Assembly (NCBI GenBank): GCA_016784705.1
Contig: JADHUD010000022.1
Location: 1 to 15,607 of the forward strand
Length of the DNA: 15,607 nt
Direction of reading: 5' to 3'
Source of the DNA: Spirochaetia bacterium
GTDB lineage: Bacteria > Spirochaetota > Spirochaetia > JABMQR01
Made by a program: the position numbers and the translations under genes. Each line of letters starts with the position of its first letter. The first letter of the stretch is position 1. The notes below the pieces were generated by a model, which was not told where the DNA came from, ran no database searches, and was given only the letters and a program-made list of their open reading frames with translations. Positions 1-7,542 of this stretch are shown in pieces.

Positions 1-46
1 CCGGAAGTACTGGACGAAATTCATGTTGATAGGTAATACTATTCAT
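1..46 (-). CDS. Possible start of a leftward gene cut by the window edge
   Basis: An ATG at 46 reads leftward as MNSITYQHEFRPVLP to the edge without a stop. It is preceded on the minus strand by AAGGA nine bases upstream and by a perfect TATAAT about 33 bases upstream (near 82-87), which would be a normal promoter and ribosome site. The competing reading is the plus strand, where frame 1 gives PEVLDEIHVDR and a stop at 34-36; that tail of a rightward gene would explain the rightward terminator at 98-140. The two readings overlap and only one is likely to be real. The visible peptide is too short to assign a function. Confidence 0.3.
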   Translation of the reverse strand, partial: MNSITYQHEFRPVLP

Positions 47-97
47 GTGCGTTATTCCTTTAATTAGTTGTATTTTTAAATTATAACGCATGTTTTT

Positions 98-140
98 CCG
101 TTAAGGGAAGCAAATTCGCTCCTCTTAACGGATTTTTTTT
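98..140 (+). terminator. Rightward intrinsic terminator
   Basis: The arms CCGTTAAG (98-105) and CTTAACGG (124-131) are perfectly complementary, the inner stem can extend through a G-T wobble and AGC/GCT, and the right arm is followed by A and eight T. This is a classic Rho-independent terminator for transcripts running rightward. The gene it serves would lie left of the window or end at 34-36. It also insulates the gene starting at 207 from upstream transcription. Confidence 0.7.
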
Positions 141-206
141 CTTTTAATTCTTTTTATAGTCTAGGGTTGTTATTTTGGGACAGGCTCTATTTTAATTATT
201 TATGGT

Positions 207-704
207 GTGCTTGGACTGCTTTTTCATCAACAATTGAAATTAGCTGGTATATGGCTTGGCCGGGAGCTTGGGTATGGCGGTGTGGCAATTTATACCTTTG
301 TTGTTGATGCTGTTATAATCCCTACCACTGCTGATGTTGTTTTCCCCTTTACTATGGAGTGGAACCCCTACTTACTCTTAACAGTGATGTCAGCAGCGTC
401 AATTCTTGGAGGGTTTCTTGGCTACTGGATAGCACGAAGTTTCAACCATTTCCGCTATGTACAAAGAGTGACAAGTTCTTACAGAAAACGGGGAGAGTCT
501 TTAATTAACCGATATGGAGCCTGGGCAGTTGTTATAGCCGGGTTTACCCCGATCCCTTTTTCCACTATTTGCTGGATTGCAGGATTGCTGAAAGTCCCTG
601 CCGATAAGGTTCTATTTGCCTGTTTTTCCCGAATTCCCAGGATGGTAGTCTATTACCTCCTCATAAAAAGCGGTTTTAGCCTGATCGAGAAATTTACAGG
701 ATAA
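207..704 (+). CDS. DedA/YqaA-type (VTT domain) inner-membrane protein
   Basis: A 165-residue membrane protein and the only confident plus-strand gene here. Hydrophobic segments lie at roughly residues 20-45, 55-75, 105-130 and 135-155. The stretch RYGAWAVVIAGFTPIPFST followed by a hydrophobic AGLL segment matches the conserved G-x-x-x-TPIP...G region of DedA/YqaA (VTT or SNARE-associated) proteins. Members of this superfamily are linked to lipid-carrier or phospholipid scrambling and to membrane homeostasis; the exact role of short YqaA-like forms is not settled. The start is uncertain: GTG at 207 is the first conventional start after an in-frame stop at 162-164, but it has no good ribosome site. 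A GGGACAGG stretch at 177-184 would sit better before an ATT codon at 189. The stop TAA (702-704) overlaps the first bases of the 19-bp tandem array. Confidence 0.75.
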   Translation: MLGLLFHQQLKLAGIWLGRELGYGGVAIYTFVVDAVIIPTTADVVFPFTMEWNPYLLLTVMSAASILGGFLGYWIARSFNHFRYVQRVTSSYRKRGESLINRYGAWAVVIAGFTPIPFSTICWIAGLLKVPADKVLFACFSRIPRMVVYYLLIKSGFSLIEKFTG

Positions 705-830
705 GTAATCTTGTCCCAGACAAGTAATCTTGTCCCAGACAAGTAATCTTGTCCCAGACAAGTAATCTTGTCCCAGACAAGTAATCTTGTCCCAGACAAG
801 TAATCTTGTCCCAGACAAGTAATCTTGTCC
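703..830. repeat. 19-bp tandem array of hairpin units, 6.7 copies
   Basis: The unit AAGTAATCTTGTCCCAGAC starts at 703, 722, 741, 760, 779 and 798, all identical, with a 14-base partial copy at 817-830. Across each junction the sequence reads CTTGTC-CCA-GACAAG, a perfect 6-bp inverted repeat with a 3-base loop, and consecutive hairpins are separated by TAAT. The array begins inside the stop codon of the DedA-type gene and ends on the last base of the stop codon of the ankyrin gene (TAG, 832-830). It therefore fills the entire convergent intergenic space. The units are uninterrupted and spacer-free, so this is not a CRISPR array. Confidence 0.97.
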
Positions 831-3800
831 TATTCCCCAAACTCCGTTAATAATGCGGCAATTTCTTTATGATCCTGATTTACTGCTATGTCTGCCGGTA
901 CTGCTCCTGCAAGGTTTTTTACTTTAGGAGAAATCCCGATAGACAGCAGATATAAAACAGCATCTCTGTTTCCGTATGAAGCCGCAATATGAAGCGGTGT
1001 ATTTCCATATTGATCTGTAACATCTCTATTTTCAGCTGTAACAATCCAGGATAATGAATCTGTGCCCATAGAAAAAGCAATGGAAAGCGGCGAGTTTCCA
1101 TCGCTGTTCCTTGAAAAAATATCAGCTCCGGCCGCACTGAGAATTTGTACTGCATTTTTATTGAGAGAAAGGAAAGCTGTATGAAGCGGTGTGTTTATCC
1201 TATTGTTTCTGCTGTTTATGTCGGCACCTTTTCTGATTAACAGATTGATAATATCCCCGGAAGAGTTGTTCTGGATTGCCGAATGGAGAGGAGTATTTCC
1301 TTTATCATCTCTTGCAGATATAGAATTTCCTGTTATAAACCAGTCCACAACATCAATTCCAGCCGTAAATGCAAGACTTATTGGAGTATCGCCATACCGG
1401 TTTTCGGCGAATATTGCTGCACCCTCTTCAATCAGAATAGTACATATTTTCTCATTCCTGTTACGGACTGCCTCGTGAAGCGGTGTGTTTCCCCGATCAT
1501 CCCTGGCATTGAAGTCTGCTCCAAGTGTTATGAGAAGCTCTGATAATTCCCAGTAATTCTTTCTTGCTGCAAGAAGCAGAGGAGTCATTCCCATGTTATC
1601 TCTTGATTCAAGAGATGCCCCGTATTCTATGAGCATTTTCACACTGTTCTGATCCCGCTGAAGAACTGCTGTATGCAGCGGGGTGTTTCCGCTCAAATTC
1701 CGTAAATGTACGTTAGCCCCAAGAAGCAGGAGAAACTTAGCAGCCTGAGCAGATTCCCAGGCAATAGCGGTGTGTAAAGGGGTATTCCCATAAGAATCCC
1801 GTGCATTTATGGAGGCACCGTTGTTTGCCAGTACCTGACATACTTTTATACTGTTGTTTTTTACCGCAAAATGAATTGGCGTAAATCCCTCATTATTATG
1901 CGTATTAATATCTGCACCCTGATCGATGAGATAAGAAACTATCTCAGGATAGTCCCATTGCGAAGCTAAAAGAATTGGAGTGTTTCCGGACAGGTCAGTC
2001 TTTTCAAGGCTTTGAGTTGTTATTAAACGGGACGTAAATTCAATTCCCCTATCAAAGGCTAAAACTGCCGGGGCTTTTCCTTGGTTGTTAGCCAGGAATG
2101 GATCGGCTCCATACTTGATTAAAAGAGCTGCTGCATCGGTATAATCAGCCTCGACTGCTGCGTGAAGGGCGGTATTGCCAAGAAAATTCTTTTTGTTAAG
2201 GTCAGCACCAGTTTGTATTATAAAATCAACTACATTAACGGCTGCTTTGTTTGTTACCGCTGTATGCAGTGGGGTGTTCCCATAAGCATCTATTGTTTTG
2301 TTCAACTCCGGTGTATAAAACCAACTTATTACATCTATTCCCTTCATAAGAGCACGGACGAGAGGAGTAATTTCGTTGTAGTTTTTTGCATACAGATCTG
2401 TTTTATTTGCAAGAAGAAGTTCAACCGCTTTCCTGTTGTCTCGTGCAAGAGCCAGCATGATAGGGGTGTTTCCGTTTTTGTCTCGACTGTTTGGGTCAGT
2501 ATTTCTGAGCAGGAGCAGCTGAACAAATTCTGGAGAAACTTCAGGATCAACAGATATATGAAGAGCCGTATCTCCATAGATATTTCTACTGTTTATATCG
2601 GCACCATTATCCAGCAGGTATTCAATAATTTCCAATTTACCACTTTGGGTTACTGCTAAATGCAGGGGCGTGCTGCTTGATCCATTTCTTGCATCAACAT
2701 CTACCCCGGAACGAATAAGAAGTTCCACAATCTCAAGATTCCCAGACACTACAGCTGTATGAATAGGTGTATTATTGTTTTCATCACGTGCTTCCAGATA
2801 AGCTCCGCGTTTAATGAACATGCTCATCAGTGCAGGATGATTGTACATAGCGGAATAGTGCAGGACAGTTGCTCCATTTTCGAAACGGGAATCTACGCCA
2901 GTGTTAGATATTGCCTGAAATGCGTAATAGAAATTCTGATTTGTTGGGACGTCAGAATAGTTTTTTATGAGCTCTTCTATTACTTGTACATGTTTACTGC
3001 TATGAGTATATCCAAAAGCAATATCCAGCGGCAGCAATTCTTCTTTGTTGCGAAGATTAATATTGGCACCATTAATAAGTAATTGCCTGACATTCTCAAC
3101 ACTGCCCATTTCGGATGCAAAATGAAGAGGAGTGTTTTCGTTTTCATCCGCTGTGTTTACAAGATCTTCACCTAGAAGTTCAGTAACAGCTTTTGGTCCA
3201 GCTAAAAAGGCTCTTTTTAAAGTACTGACACCTGATTCATCAGGAATATATATAAGATTTCCATTTCCTGTGAGGAGTGATGCGAGTTCATAGGATATTT
3301 TTACTGCAGCATGTATAGGCAGCAGACCCTCAGCATTTGCAATAGAAGGATCTGCTTCATGTTTAAGCAGTAGACGGATCATTAGCTCATTACCCATTTG
3401 TGCAGCAGCATAAAGTGGTGAAGTGCCGAATTCATCAACTTGGTTTGGATCAGCTCCGTCAAGTATAAATCGTTCAGTTATTTTCAGTTCGTTATCTCGG
3501 ATAGAGTCAAAAATTGTTAAATACTTGATTATAGGTATTTCTGTTTTTGTGGATATTTCCAGCTCTGTCGGTTCTTCTGACTTTTCAGTTGCAGCAAAGA
3601 CTTCTGATACAGCTTCGGTTGCAGGTTTTGGTAATTCGGGTTCCACAGATATATCCAGAACAGATTCTGGTACAGGTTCAGTTGCGGTTACTGTTTTTTC
3701 CGGTTCAACTGGTACAGATTCCGATTCTGGTTGTGAAATGGGTACAGGCAATTCAGGTTCTTTTACGGTATTTGCCGGAAGTTCGATAGCTATAGACATT

Positions 3801-5785
3801 TCAGGAGAAGTAGTATTTAACAAAGGAGCCATTTTTTCAGGTTGATGTTCATTTAACAGTATAGGCAGAGAGAGTGGAAACATAATAATAACTTCTTCCG
3901 TTTCGGCAACCGACAGTTCAGCAGGCCCCGTAATTTCAGATTCTTGTTCGGGTTCGGCAACCGGTATCGGAAAAGCCTCTTCCGGTTCCAAAACTGCAGT
4001 CTCAATCAGTTCGGAAACCATTGGTTCCTCGGCAATCGGTTCGGGCTCAGGTACTTCCTCGGCAATCGGTTCGGGCACAGGTACTTCCTCGGCAGCGAGT
4101 TCCGGAGACGGCTGTTCTACGGCTTCCATAATTCCGGATTCAGGCTCAGGCGCAAGTTCCGGTTCAGGAACAACTCCATCTCCCACTACCTCTATCTCTT
4201 CTTCTGCTGCAGCCGGTTCTGAGGTAAAAATCTCTGCAGGAAATTCTTCGGCAGGAACTTCCGGTTCAATAGTTTCGTTTGGGATAACCGGTTCCGGTAC
4301 AGGCACTTCAGCGACAGTCGGTTCAGTAACCGGCAGTTCTACGGCTTCCGTAATTTCGGATTCAGGCACGATGACCGGTGTGGATTCAGGTTCAGGTTCG
4401 GGTACAAAGAACGGTATGGATTCAGGCTCAGGCGCAAGTTCCGGTTCAGGAACAACTCCATCTCCCTCTACTTCTATCTCTTCTGCTGCAGCCGGTTCTG
4501 AGGTAAAAATCTCTGCAGGAAATTCTTCGGCAGGAACTTCCGGTTCAATAGTTTCGTTTGGGATAACCGGTACCGATACAGGCACTTCAGCGACAGCCGG
4601 TTCGGTAACCGGCAGTTCTACGGCTTCCGAAATTTCGGATTCAGGCACGATGACCGGTGTGGATTCCGGTTCAGGTTCGGGTACAAAGACCGGTATGGAT
4701 TCAGGCTCAGGCTCAAGTTCCGGTTCAGGAACAACTACCTCACCCTCTCCCTCTACTTCTATCTCTTCTACTGCTGCAGCCGGTTCTGTGGTAAAAATCT
4801 CTGCAGGAAATTCTTCGGCAGGAACTTCCGGTTCAATAGTTTCGTTTGGGATAACCGGTACCGATACAGGCACTTCAGCGATAGCCAGTTCGGTAACCGG
4901 CAGTTCTACGGTTTCCGCAATTTCAGATTCAGGTTCGGGTACAAAGACCGGTATGGATTCAGGCTCAGGCGCAAGTTCCGGTTCAGGAACAACCACCTCA
5001 CCCTCTCCCTCTACTTCTATCTCTTCTACTGCTGCAGTCGGTTCTGAGGTAAAAATCTCTGCAGGAACTTCCGGTTCAATAGTTTCGTTTGGGATAACCG
5101 GTTCCGGTACAGGCACTTCAGCGACAGTCGGTTCAGTAACCGGCAGTTCTACGGCTTCCGTAATTTCGGATTCAGGCACGATGATCGGTGTGGATTCAGG
5201 TTCAGGTACAAAAACCGGTATGGATTCAAGCTCAGGCGCAAGTTCCGGTTCAGGAACAACCACCTCACCCTCTCCCTCTACTTCTATCTCATCTTCTGCT
5301 GCAGCCGGTTCTGAGATAATAATATCTGCAGGAACTTCTGGTTCAATAGTTTCGTTTGGGATAACCGGTTCCGGTACAGGCACTTCAGCGACAGCCGGTT
5401 CGGTAACCGGCAGTTCAGCAGGCTCGGTAATTTCAGATTCGTGTTCGGCAACCGGTATTGAAAAAGCCTCTTCCGGTTCCAAAACTTCAGTCTCAATCAG
5501 TTCGGAAATCATTGGTTCCTCGAGAACCGGCTCGGGCACAGGCGCTTCGTCGGCAGCCGGTTCCGGAGACGGCTGACGTGAGTCTGTTTCAATTTCTTCT
5601 TGGAGTTCAATCTCATTGTTAACATCAGGATTCTGCTCAGAAACCGCCGTTGTGCTTTCAGCGGCAGACAAAGATTCATCAACATCTTTACCTACCGGTT
5701 CCTTGACGGGTCCATATGATGCACATGAAAACAGAAATAAAGAGAGCAGTACAGCCGTAATCAGGATACCAAAAAATTTCCTCAT
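830..5785 (-). CDS. Giant Pro/Glu-rich ankyrin-repeat lipoprotein
   Basis: A 1651-residue exported protein. Residues 1-21 are a lipoprotein signal: basic MRKFF, a hydrophobic core, then LFSC with lipidated Cys21. Residues about 76-742 are an extended stalk dominated by Pro, Glu, Val and Ala (motifs such as VPEPE and PEPES), like the spacer of TonB, that could span the periplasm or project from the membrane. Residues about 752-1651 hold about 26 ankyrin repeats, most carrying the GNTPLHTA turn and helix and a GADINSR-like end. Five repeats are a shortened 31-residue variant. The ATG has a GAGGTG site five bases upstream, plus a promoter (5803-5832). Ankyrin domains bind proteins, so a scaffold or surface adhesion role is likely, but no partner or enzyme domain is visible. 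The function is unknown; the fold and export call are strong. Confidence 0.92.
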   Translation of the reverse strand: MRKFFGILITAVLLSLFLFSCASYGPVKEPVGKDVDESLSAAESTTAVSEQNPDVNNEIELQEEIETDSRQPSPEPAADEAPVPEPVLEEPMISELIETEVLEPEEAFSIPVAEHESEITEPAELPVTEPAVAEVPVPEPVIPNETIEPEVPADIIISEPAAAEDEIEVEGEGEVVVPEPELAPELESIPVFVPEPESTPIIVPESEITEAVELPVTEPTVAEVPVPEPVIPNETIEPEVPAEIFTSEPTAAVEEIEVEGEGEVVVPEPELAPEPESIPVFVPEPESEIAETVELPVTELAIAEVPVSVPVIPNETIEPEVPAEEFPAEIFTTEPAAAVEEIEVEGEGEVVVPEPELEPEPESIPVFVPEPEPESTPVIVPESEISEAVELPVTEPAVAEVPVSVPVIPNETIEPEVPAEEFPAEIFTSEPAAAEEIEVEGDGVVPEPELAPEPESIPFFVPEPEPESTPVIVPESEITEAVELPVTEPTVAEVPVPEPVIPNETIEPEVPAEEFPAEIFTSEPAAAEEEIEVVGDGVVPEPELAPEPESGIMEAVEQPSPELAAEEVPVPEPIAEEVPEPEPIAEEPMVSELIETAVLEPEEAFPIPVAEPEQESEITGPAELSVAETEEVIIMFPLSLPILLNEHQPEKMAPLLNTTSPEMSIAIELPANTVKEPELPVPISQPESESVPVEPEKTVTATEPVPESVLDISVEPELPKPATEAVSEVFAATEKSEEPTELEISTKTEIPIIKYLTIFDSIRDNELKITERFILDGADPNQVDEFGTSPLYAAAQMGNELMIRLLLKHEADPSIANAEGLLPIHAAVKISYELASLLTGNGNLIYIPDESGVSTLKRAFLAGPKAVTELLGEDLVNTADENENTPLHFASEMGSVENVRQLLINGANINLRNKEELLPLDIAFGYTHSSKHVQVIEELIKNYSDVPTNQNFYYAFQAISNTGVDSRFENGATVLHYSAMYNHPALMSMFIKRGAYLEARDENNNTPIHTAVVSGNLEIVELLIRSGVDVDARNGSSSTPLHLAVTQSGKLEIIEYLLDNGADINSRNIYGDTALHISVDPEVSPEFVQLLLLRNTDPNSRDKNGNTPIMLALARDNRKAVELLLANKTDLYAKNYNEITPLVRALMKGIDVISWFYTPELNKTIDAYGNTPLHTAVTNKAAVNVVDFIIQTGADLNKKNFLGNTALHAAVEADYTDAAALLIKYGADPFLANNQGKAPAVLAFDRGIEFTSRLITTQSLEKTDLSGNTPILLASQWDYPEIVSYLIDQGADINTHNNEGFTPIHFAVKNNSIKVCQVLANNGASINARDSYGNTPLHTAIAWESAQAAKFLLLLGANVHLRNLSGNTPLHTAVLQRDQNSVKMLIEYGASLESRDNMGMTPLLLAARKNYWELSELLITLGADFNARDDRGNTPLHEAVRNRNEKICTILIEEGAAIFAENRYGDTPISLAFTAGIDVVDWFITGNSISARDDKGNTPLHSAIQNNSSGDIINLLIRKGADINSRNNRINTPLHTAFLSLNKNAVQILSAAGADIFSRNSDGNSPLSIAFSMGTDSLSWIVTAENRDVTDQYGNTPLHIAASYGNRDAVLYLLSIGISPKVKNLAGAVPADIAVNQDHKEIAALLTEFGE
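4130..5420 (-). repeat. Five imperfect 243-288 bp repeats inside the stalk coding region
   Basis: The peptide VIPNETIEPEVPA recurs five times. Its DNA anchor, GGGATAACCGG on the plus strand, falls near 4281, 4560, 4848, 5091 and 5358. The spacings are 279, 288, 243 and 267 bases, all multiples of three, so copies differ by in-frame gains and losses (for example an extra EEFPA in three copies). Each unit reads roughly VPEPELAPEPES, a VPEPES segment, ELPVTEP, the anchor, then EIEVEGEGEV. A second, older duplication flanks the block: VLEPEEAF with IPVAE occurs near 5410-5515 and again near 3905-4020. Confidence 0.9.
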
Positions 5786-5802
5786 CTGAACACCTCAGAG
5801 AT

Positions 5803-5832
5803 AGTATATACTGAGGATGTTGCATTGTACAA
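5803..5832 (-). promoter_or_regulatory. Likely sigma-70 promoter of the ankyrin lipoprotein gene
   Basis: Read leftward, TTGTAC (5832-5827) and TATACT (5808-5803) are separated by 18 bases. Transcription would begin near 5796, leaving a very short leader before the GAGGTG ribosome site and the ATG at 5785. The arms CCTCAG (5793-5798) and CTGAGG (5811-5816) flank the -10 box as a 6-bp inverted repeat. Confidence 0.55.
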
Positions 5833-5834
5833 TG
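5823..5834. promoter_or_regulatory. 12-bp perfect palindrome over the -35 box
   Basis: CATTGTACAATG is a perfect palindrome that contains the TTGTAC used as the -35 element of the ankyrin gene. A dimeric repressor bound here would block the polymerase. No regulator gene for it is visible in the window, and the site could be chance in AT-rich DNA. Confidence 0.4.
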
Positions 5835-5848
5835 TTTAATAGATTGGG

Positions 5849-5888
5849 GCGAGCCAATTTCAAAATGCTTCGCATTTTTGGAAAATGC
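5849..5888. repeat. Diverged copy of a dispersed palindromic element
   Basis: CGAGCCAATTTCAAAAT matches 17 bases of the copy at 9449-9465. After that this copy diverges into AAAATGC-TTC-GCATTTT (5862-5878) followed by TGG and a second AAAATGC (5882-5888). The middle GCATTTT can pair with either flank, giving two mutually exclusive 7-bp hairpins. Confidence 0.6.
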
Positions 5889-5953
5889 CTTTTGAAGTTT
5901 ATTGATATATTCAAATAAATAATTATAAAATACAAACTTCTAACCAAATCGTT

Positions 5954-5988
5954 GAAATTTCAAAATAAAATCATTTTGAAATTTCCTC
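5954..5988. repeat. Dispersed palindromic element, copy with 13-bp arms
   Basis: GAAATTTCAAAAT (5954-5966) and ATTTTGAAATTTC (5973-5985) are perfectly complementary around AAAATC. Thirty-three contiguous bases, from AATTTCAAAAT through the trailing CTC, are identical to the copy between the xpt-like gene and hpt. It lies downstream of purB and upstream of the ankyrin gene. It has no adjacent T-run, so it is not an obvious intrinsic terminator. Confidence 0.85.
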
Positions 5989-6108
5989 GGGCTTAATGCA
6001 AATTACAGATTTAAACCTGAGGAGAGGGGATGGACTGCTTTTTTTTGCGATGAGGATCAAGGCGGGATTCTGATTATTGATAATACTGAAATTCTCTTAA
6101 TCGGTTAA
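5980..6108 (+). pseudogene. Possible 3' remnant of a lost rightward gene
   Basis: This frame is open for 42 codons and ends in TAA at 6106-6108, overlapping the 3' end of purB. It reads NFLGLNANYRFKPEERG, then WTAFFCDEDQGG, then ILIIDNTEILLIG, which looks protein-like in composition. It contains no ATG, GTG or TTG in frame and is preceded by a stop within the palindromic element, so it cannot be an intact gene. It may equally be chance openness. The rest of 5786-6096 holds only the promoter and palindromes listed separately. Confidence 0.15.
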
Positions 6109-7506
6109 TAATGATTCCAGCTCACCTGCTACCATCAAAGCCCGTTCTCTTGCGTCGCCAATATATTCCGAAGCATCAAGGAGGTTCAGAATATCTTCTT
6201 CCGGAATATATTTTGTGATTTCCGGATCACCGGCAAGAAGCTCCCGCAAGGTGTTTTCTTGACCCTTCTGCAGTTCTGCCCAACAGACTAGTGAGTGTTC
6301 CCGGATTAACTCATGCATCTCCTGACGGTCTCCGCCCCGGCGGCCAAGCTCCATCAGTAATCGTTCGGTAGCCGCAAAAACACCATAAGTGGCAAGATTG
6401 CGTTCGATAGATTCAGTATGAAAGCGTATACCGGAAATTACCATATTCATGGTTTTAAGAATTTCATCTGCGGTGAGAAACGCAGCAGGAAGTATCTCGC
6501 GCCTATTGGCAGAATCATCAAGGGTTCTTTCAAGAAGGGTATGTGCTGCATTATTCCAGGCAGTTGCAGGCAGAGTTGAGAGAAAGCGTGCCAGTGAATC
6601 AATTTTTTCAGACCGAATCGGATTTCTTTTAAACGGCATAGCTGAAGATCCCACCTGTTTTGAGCCAAATGGTTCACTCCACTCACCGAAGGGGGGGGAT
6701 TGGAGTATTCTGATGTCAAAAGCCATTTTATAGAGGGAGGCACCGAGGCTGGATAAAGAGTTCACAATTGCCAGATCTTGTTTTCTTGGATATACCTGAG
6801 TAGCAGCAGTGAATGCTTTAAGGCCTAACTCATCCATCACCATATTTTCCAGATCAGATGATTTTATCCCAGTGCCTTTTAACAGTTCAGTATATGATGC
6901 ACTTGTTCCGACAGCCCCTTTCATTCCCTTACCGCGGATTGATTCACGAACTCTACGGAGTTCTTTCAGATCTTCTCCCAGATCCTGTCCGTACTGAGCA
7001 AGACGGTACCCGATAGTTGTGGGTTCAGCCGGTTGAATATGAGTAAATGCCATGCATGGAACATGTGCAAATTCGCGTATTTTTTCAGCAATAACAGCGG
7101 TCAGCTCCAAGGTTTTGTCAATGATAATATCCATAGCCTCTTTCAGCCGTACAGCATCCATATTATCAAGAGCATCCATGCTTGTGGCTCCAAGATGGAT
7201 TATGCTTCCACCTACAGGGCATTGTTCTGCATATGTTTTAATTTCAGCCATAAGATCATGATGTATTTCTGCTTCAATTTCTGAAGCCCGGGCAATATCT
7301 ATCGAATTGATCGATTTTTCCAGATCCTGAACCTGTTCTTCCGAAACAATACCGGCTTTCATCTCTGCGCGGGCAAGAGCAGTCCATATTCTTCTAAGCA
7401 GTCGGCGTTTGTGCACTTCTGACCAGATAATCCGCATTTCACGGCTTCCGTATCTCCAGGTAAATGGTGAGATAAAAGTATCATGCTGATAAATGCTTTC
7501 TGCCAT
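6097..7506 (-). CDS. purB: Adenylosuccinate lyase
   Basis: A 469-residue cytoplasmic enzyme that splits adenylosuccinate into AMP and fumarate and, in de novo synthesis, SAICAR into AICAR and fumarate. Visible family motifs are IHLGATS (about 103-109), THIQPAEPTT (about 154-163, with the catalytic-region His) and the fumarase/ASL signature GSSAMPFKRNP (about 285-295, with the mobile-loop Ser). ERTLDDSANRR and AFLTADEIL follow. These blocks and the N-terminal SPFTWRYGSREM are closer in form to the eukaryotic-type enzyme (SSAMPYKRNP) than to the shorter Bacillus form. The start chosen is the ATG at 7506, because GGAG stands six bases before it; a TTG at 7536 would add ten residues but has no such support. 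It is last in the purine cluster, 91 bases after purA. Eight C in a row occur near 6691-6698 (minus-strand reading). Confidence 0.96.
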   Translation of the reverse strand: MAESIYQHDTFISPFTWRYGSREMRIIWSEVHKRRLLRRIWTALARAEMKAGIVSEEQVQDLEKSINSIDIARASEIEAEIHHDLMAEIKTYAEQCPVGGSIIHLGATSMDALDNMDAVRLKEAMDIIIDKTLELTAVIAEKIREFAHVPCMAFTHIQPAEPTTIGYRLAQYGQDLGEDLKELRRVRESIRGKGMKGAVGTSASYTELLKGTGIKSSDLENMVMDELGLKAFTAATQVYPRKQDLAIVNSLSSLGASLYKMAFDIRILQSPPFGEWSEPFGSKQVGSSAMPFKRNPIRSEKIDSLARFLSTLPATAWNNAAHTLLERTLDDSANRREILPAAFLTADEILKTMNMVISGIRFHTESIERNLATYGVFAATERLLMELGRRGGDRQEMHELIREHSLVCWAELQKGQENTLRELLAGDPEITKYIPEEDILNLLDASEYIGDARERALMVAGELESLLTD

Positions 7507-7542
7507 TGCAAACTCCATATTGATTTCTATTATCAACTACCC

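Noticed and set aside
612..818. Minus-strand frame coding a 19-residue repeating peptide
   Set aside because: It is the tandem array read in rotating frames and continues into the antisense of the DedA-type gene; no ribosome site supports it.
703..830. CRISPR array
   Set aside because: Units are 19 bases, contiguous and without spacers, and no cas gene is present.
2162..2659. Plus-strand 165-codon frame inside the ankyrin region
   Set aside because: Cys-rich, no recognisable motif, fully antisense to clear ankyrin repeats.
4371..5576. 401-codon plus-strand frame rich in Gly, Ser and Thr
   Set aside because: It is the antisense shadow of the Pro/Glu stalk repeats; its periodicity follows the minus-strand units and it has no signal, domain or own promoter. 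The frame at 3423-3845 has the same origin.
6030..6053. Seven-codon frame after a strong GGAGAGGGG site on the plus strand
   Set aside because: It is far too short for a gene and has no promoter or partner gene to suggest a leader peptide.
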